From assembly GCA_951213105.1 (NCBI GenBank), contig OX578153.1, positions 58,662,520-58,726,519 of the forward strand: DNA of 64,000 nucleotides, given 5' to 3'. The notes under the pieces were generated by a model. The model had not been told where the DNA came from, ran no database searches, and worked only from the letters and a program-made list of their open reading frames with translations. Each line of letters opens with the position of its first letter. Positions within the stretch are counted from its first letter, which is position 1. This stretch comes from Amaurobius ferox. Taxonomy: Eukaryota; Arthropoda; Arachnida; Araneae; Amaurobiidae. Below, one piece after another: positions 59,471 to 64,000 of the stretch. Both the position numbers and the translations under genes were made by a program.

Positions 59471-60627
59471 CTTTCTAACGATCTTTAAATTTAATCCGTA
59501 GAACAATTTTTTCGTATTTATTTTTTTTAAGTACATCAAAATTTGAAGTTTTTAGATTATTCAATACTTATGTCGCCGCATCCAAAAAAGGAATATTAGC
59601 GCAAATATATAGTTTGGCAAAAAGTTTTATTTATACCTTCACATTCTAGTAAAAGAAATTTAATAAATTACTATTTTTTTATTTTCTGTAATTTTTCAAA
59701 CAAAAGCATGAAAATTGAAATTTTTGTTTTCGAAGTGTAAACGCTTCATTCTCCGGTACATCGTTTGCTATGCACTGGGCATTGCAACTGACGTCACAAC
59801 TTGTGTCCACTGCTATGAAAAGGACTGACATATTCATAATAAAAGCGTTGTTAAATTTCCAAAAATTCGCCATATGTTCCTATGTAATTTTAATCAGAAG
59901 TTTGCATCCTAAATCCTGGGCAACATAGGATATACTTTCTAGTTGGCACATATAGCCAAATACATTCAATTTATTGGTGTCACTCAGCTGTTGCCAAGTT
60001 AGAAAAGAACAAAAGATTTTTACGATGTTTTTCAAACAACTTGAATGGGATGCAGCTTTAATTTTTCATTTTAATAATGATTGTGACACAAATGGAACTA
60101 ACTATGACATAAATATATGAGGAAGTTGTGTGGGTATTAACACTCTAATATATAAACAATTCTATTCCATGTAAGAAAGACTTTTCCAGCAGAAGAATTG
60201 AGATGGGTATTTTAATGCAATATCCGATTTGGCTTTGGAAGTCTGAAAGCAAATAAGGATCTATTTCCTGTTTCCGGAAATGCGGTTTATGAGATCTGCT
60301 GGCTCTTCATCTCAGAAGTTCATCTTGGAATACTGACGACTGGAAGTTCAAGATTATCTTAATGCAGAAAGTTTTTTTAATTTTTTTATACAAAGCCACA
60401 TATTCTCCACTAATCTTTATACTTTCCCTATTATATATTATATGTAGTAATTTAGCGGTGTAGTAGCCAGCAGTTTTTCTGCCCCACACGTTGAGTTTAT
60501 ATACTCGGCATTTTATTGGTGGCAAAATATTTGCTATACCGAAATTCGACTTTAACAAAAAGTTTTCCCTTTAAGCATCTATTTCTCAAAGTCTACTACA
60601 AATATATGTTAGATTGTGACTGATATA
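59471..60627. other. Unassigned sequence
   Basis: No gene or repeat recognised. The 83-codon minus frame at 60307-60558 has no familiar domain. Confidence 0.3.
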
Positions 60628-60720
60628 GAATTCAGCATCAAATTCGAGAAGGGGTTTCACAAAGGATTTCCATTTCCTGTTCTTTTTAAACTGTCGATTC
60701 AAGAATTTTCATTTTACTCA
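60628..60720 (+). repeat. Dispersed repeat family Q, fragment 3
   Basis: ATTCAGCATCAAATTCGAGA then AGGGGTTTC and GATTTCCATTTCCTGTTCTT, as at 30670. Confidence 0.6.
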
Positions 60721-61628
60721 AAACATCTATTTAAATTCGCTGACCTCTGCTGGAAACACATACCCGGCAGCGTCGGTTCATGTCAAGAATGAGATCATCT
60801 ATGGCGGTTTTGAGTAGCTGTGTTCATTTATGAATTAGACTTATTCTTAGCTCATAAAGGTTCCGTGGGGGCGGGTCTTGGAGAGAAATTAAACGCCTCA
60901 CAAGTATGTCTCATACATGCTCGATGGGATTCAAGTGATCTCCACGGCCATTCCATGCGAAGCAGTGTCTGAATCTAAATGATGGCCGATAATGAGAGCC
61001 CTGTGAACTATCGCGTTACCGTCCATAAAAATGGCATCAGGACCCATAGCCGCAGGAAATGGGCGAACATATTAAGCAAGGATGTTATCTTTATACCGCA
61101 CTGCAGTCACAGTACCATGAAAGAAGATGTGGAGATTAGTGCAGGTGCCGACAGCAATCCCTGCTCAAACCATCGCCTCTGTATGCGTGCATTTCGCGGA
61201 TGTTGCTGACGTGATAGTGAGTTCAAGGAGTTCTTCAGGCCAATAACCGACGGAAATAACTCCCTACACCAAACCTTGACTCATCCGTGAAGAGCACAGT
61301 ACCCCAATGGAGTCCAGTTGAGATGATCTGGATCACAGTTTCAGACGGCCTTCTCTGTGCGAAGACATCAGTAGAACGCAAACCATTGGTCAACTGCAAC
61401 TTGCATGTAGCCGTCTGTAAACAGTTGGCCGAGGTACCGCTCTTCTTACCGACGCTGCACAGTCGGCAGCAAGCTGGTGTCTGTGGCGTCGTGTTTTCAA
61501 AAGCAGAAGACGGTCATCTTGAGCGGTTGTGACCCTTGGACGTCCACTTACTAGTCTTCATGACAGTGTTCCTTCACTTTGATTACAGTTCCACATACGA
61601 CAAAAGACGAAACGATTGACATTTAGAA

Positions 61629-62348
61629 TTGCTGAGAATGGTAGAGTGCATTTCTTCTGGTTTTAATAATAAGACACCCACAGCTGCGATTTTTCTTGAC
61701 ATCCAAAAAGCCTTTGATAAAGTGTGGCACTTAGGATTAGCTTACAAATTGATCACTCTAAAAGTCCTTGACGCACTTGTCAAACTTTTAATTTCATACC
61801 TAAATAACAGACACTTTCAAGTCAGAGTAAACAATAACTTATCTACACCCAAGCTCATTAAAAGTAGTGTACCGCAAGGATCCATCCTGGGCCCGACACT
61901 CTTTAACATATATATAAATGACATTCCCAGGATCCCAGACACGGAGCTGGCACTCTATGCAGGCGACAGCGCGATACTTGCAAAACACCCTTACGTCTCA
62001 GTAATGCACAGACAGCTACAACAACACTTAGACATACTCCAAACATGGCTGGAAAAATGGCGAATAAAATTAAACCCCAATAAATGTCATTGGATTTATT
62101 TCTCTAGAAAACGTAAACCTCTGCCTCCTCTGTACATAAACAACCATGCCCTAAAAGCGGAAAAATCTACTAAATACCTAGGTGTAACGATAGACTCCCA
62201 CCTAACTTGGAAACTGCACGTAACGAACATAATCAAAAAAGCGTATATAACCATAGGAGCCTTATATCCAATGATAGGAAACGGAAATCTAAGTTATCAA
62301 AATAAACTCCTAATTCATAAATCGGTCGTCCGCCCGGGAATGCTGTAG
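61629..62348 (+). CDS. Reverse transcriptase fragment with altered catalytic box
   Basis: The 239-residue frame covers the palm of a jockey-type RT: TAAIFLDIQKAFDKVW (18-33, first catalytic Asp), SVPQGSILGPTLFNIYIND (80-98), and LYAGDSAILAK (109-119), where jockey-type RTs have YADD. The GGC codon at 61962-61964 thus replaces the first of the two paired aspartates by Gly, which should abolish polymerase activity. TAG at 62346-62348 is a premature stop: the same frame goes on with AAPVWGYACKTIIDLLE. Further downstream the frame breaks up. The start shown is the first ATG-like codon after the truncation point and is not the native N-terminus. Confidence 0.85.
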   Translation: MLRMVECISSGFNNKTPTAAIFLDIQKAFDKVWHLGLAYKLITLKVLDALVKLLISYLNNRHFQVRVNNNLSTPKLIKSSVPQGSILGPTLFNIYINDIPRIPDTELALYAGDSAILAKHPYVSVMHRQLQQHLDILQTWLEKWRIKLNPNKCHWIYFSRKRKPLPPLYINNHALKAEKSTKYLGVTIDSHLTWKLHVTNIIKKAYITIGALYPMIGNGNLSYQNKLLIHKSVVRPGML

Positions 62349-62893
62349 GCAGCACCCGTATGGGGATATGCCTGTAAAACTATCATAGACTTATTAGAGA
62401 CAAGACAAAACAAAAAAAGCCCTAGATACTTAAGAAACTCGGTAATTGGGAAAGACTTAAATAAAAACTGTTAGAGTCCAAATTAAAAAGCTAGCGCTTA
62501 AATTCTACAAAAATCTGCCATCTGTCCCAAATGAACTATTATTTAATCTGCATGACTATGATCATCGCAAGGCTAAATCTCGTAAGAGACCCCGCTCGGT
62601 ACTTAACGTTGATATTCGGTACTAGGAACGTCCCACCTCAATCAGTTGATATTAAATAAAACTCGCGCTTTTCTACAAAATGTCTTAAATCCTAAACTGC
62701 TAAAATGCTAGGTTACCCTCAGATCTGCATCAACCCCCCAAGCTGCTTAAACTCTAAATGTGCAACAAACTGCCACACTAGGAGCTAGGTCAAATAATAA
62801 AAACAGTAAATCAAAAACCTCGAACCTCCAACTATGGGCCAAAGAAATAATGTCACAGTATGAAGATAAGAACCACACCTAGAGATTGGAGAT

Positions 62894-62989
62894 TAAAGGC
62901 GCTTCGCGCCTGGTGCTCTGTTCTGGACATATAACCTGGACATAAAAGGGTTCTGGACATAAAAGGCGCTTCGCGCCTGGTGCTCTATT
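62894..62989 (+). repeat. Duplicated 3'-terminal hairpin of RT2
   Basis: GGCGC-TTC-GCGCC followed by TGGTGCTCT occurs at 62898-62919 and 62965-62986, a 67 bp period. A shorter TCTGGACATA repeat lies between. The second copy forms the 3' end of the element. Confidence 0.85.
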
Positions 62990-63080
62990 CGATTGACATT
63001 TAGAGCTCGGGCTACCTCCAACTGTGTCCTGGACCCTTCGAGACGCTCTATTCATCACCTGACGTCACTCATATGACGTC

Positions 63081-63552
63081 GTCGACATATTTTTCAAAAT
63101 TTGGCTTTTTCGGTTTTCCTTCTGTAATCCATAACGCAAAGATTTAGGCTTTGAGCAAAACAGACCTTTTTTGTACCAATTGCGTTTCCTTGTTAAAAAA
63201 TGTTGGTTTGCATAATGTTTTCTGAGGGCTGGTTTCCACATGCGTGCGCCTGGTATGTATGTAAATTTTGTGGCTGCACGTTATTTCTTTAGTCGAATAT
63301 GCTAATTTTTCCGCTTGTTGCTCAACTTTTGGACACGAATGTATTTCCCCTTCTATCCGCGCCAATTTTTCTCAACCATTTACTAGGATCAGCCACATCA
63401 ATTTGATCCATTCATTCCGCATAATCTTTGTTAATATTTTCCTGATCATTCACTTTACTAATGTTTTGTAGATCCATCCTTAAACATACGATGCTTCATG
63501 TTATATATTATTCTTGTAATATTATTCTTGTAATAAACGGTTTCATAAATTA
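63081..63552. other. Unassigned sequence
   Basis: Presumably includes the remaining outer part of the Tc1 element, but no terminal inverted repeat was identified. Short frames at 63144-63471 lack domains. Confidence 0.3.
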
Positions 63553-63750
63553 GTGGAATTCAGCACCGCCTTCTTTGAAATTTCTATGGAGCCGTCTCCA
63601 CAATACTGTGCTTGAATTGAGCCTTGGGCAATCGCCGATCAGACTAAATACCTGGGTCGTGGGTTCGGTAAGCATTTCCACTTCCAGTTTTTTTTCAAAC
63701 ATTCGTATGACTGTGCGAAATAAGTATGCAAAGGAGAACAAAAATGCCTA
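63553..63750 (+). repeat. Dispersed repeat family Q, fragment 4
   Basis: ATTCAGCA at 63559, TTCCACTTCCAGTTTTTTTT near 63676, and ATTCGTATGACTGTGCGAAA at 63702, as at 30777. Confidence 0.5.
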
Positions 63751-64000
63751 ATATTTCCATCAAAACGTACACACCATTTACAACCATTCAAACTCCTTCA
63801 TATCCTCCCCCCCACACACACACCTTTCTTGTTTATTTTTCCTTTACTTCTCAAGTTCCTATTTTCTTCATTTCCTTATTTTCTTCGTTTCAATTCCTTT
63901 TTATCATACTAGGGGACACTACTACATAGAATTCTGTCATTTAGGCATTTTCTGTTGAGCTGATACAATCTAGCGCTCATTTAGGCATTCGGATTTAAGC
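63751..64000. other. Unassigned pyrimidine-rich sequence
   Basis: Short CA run near 63813 and T/C-rich DNA. Nothing else recognised. Confidence 0.3.

Larger units (their letters stand above)
61628..62989 (+). mobile_element. 5'-truncated jockey-like non-LTR retrotransposon (RT2)
   Basis: A 1362 bp insertion flanked by a perfect 15 bp duplication, CGATTGACATTTAGA, at 61613-61627 and 62990-63004. Joining the flanks restores the Tc1 frame (VARALNVNRFVFC). The element holds an RT fragment (61629-about 62700) and a 3' region ending in two copies of a hairpin unit, with no poly(A). ORF1 and endonuclease are absent. Confidence 0.9.
60840..63080 (-). pseudogene. Tc1-type transposase pseudogene, split by a non-LTR insertion
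   Basis: This would bind element ends and catalyse TA-targeted transposition. Minus-strand order: helix-turn-helix region RLEGSRTQLEVARALNVNR (63040-63005, completed across the insertion), FVFCRMWNCNQSEGTLS (about 61612-61560), GRPRVTTAQDDRLLLLKTRR (61548-61490), PTVYRRLHASC (about 61430-61398), GTVLFTDESRFGV (61303-61265, first Asp), FHGTVTAVRYKDNIL then FMDGNAIVHRA (61036-60997, second Asp), and PIEH (about 60930, the Glu of DD34E). Several stops and frame changes separate these blocks, so it is non-functional. Family: Tc1-like, by the DESRF, FMDxNAxxHRA and NPIEH motifs. Confidence 0.85.

Noticed and set aside
60979..61532. Two plus-strand frames of 76 and 81 codons
   Set aside because: They are the antisense shadow of the Tc1 transposase pseudogene on the minus strand.

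Overview
The window reads as a repeat-dominated stretch of an animal nuclear genome, most likely an arthropod and plausibly an arachnid. The evidence is strong AT bias, long (TA)n, (TG)n and (CTGT)n microsatellites, tRNA-derived SINEs, jockey-like non-LTR retrotransposons, Tc1/mariner-type DNA transposons, MITEs and Helitrons, with no operon-like gene packing. I found no convincing host protein-coding gene, rRNA or intact tRNA. The only long open frames belong to mobile elements: a 513-codon reverse transcriptase at 1730-3271 (-) and a 240-codon reverse transcriptase fragment at 61629-62348 (+).

Layout. At 628-3838 lies a mariner-like DNA transposon (minus strand) with recognisable ~58 bp terminal inverted repeats. 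Its transposase is cut by a 5'-truncated non-LTR element (1546-3292) flanked by a 5 bp target duplication. Between 3.8 and 15 kb there are microsatellites, a 911 bp fold-back MITE (7194-8104), paired dispersed repeats, a ~400 bp minisatellite, and one complete 290 bp SINE with a 15 bp target duplication (11679-11968). A tandem SINE array follows at 15.9-17.35 kb, next to a possible reverse-transcriptase-like fragment. At 21.8-30.65 kb a second copy of the MITE is split by three head-to-tail Helitrons (22216-30144). These have TC...CTAG ends, 3' hairpins and an exact A/T insertion point, so joining the flanks recreates the MITE sequence. From 31 to 60 kb there is a mosaic of at least four dispersed non-autonomous families (called E, F, G and I here), a second mariner remnant (36295-37979) and a ~260 bp-unit satellite (49.8-50.84 kb). 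At 60.8-63.1 kb a Tc1-type transposase pseudogene is split by another 5'-truncated non-LTR element with a 15 bp target duplication.

How the parts relate. The window records successive insertions: retroelements into DNA transposons (twice), Helitrons into a MITE, SINE tails into a Helitron and into microsatellites. The most unusual pattern is that several otherwise different families (E, F, G, the Helitrons and the 15.1 kb element) share one 5' layout: a terminal hairpin or TC-TATATA start, then a CTGT/TGTG microsatellite, then a short box of the type ACGAACG...GAtTTgATGAAATTTgGT. Family E and the Helitrons also share an internal GCCAAATTGA-type module. Family letters are local labels only. 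All homology statements come from reading the sequence by eye, and percent identities were not computed.
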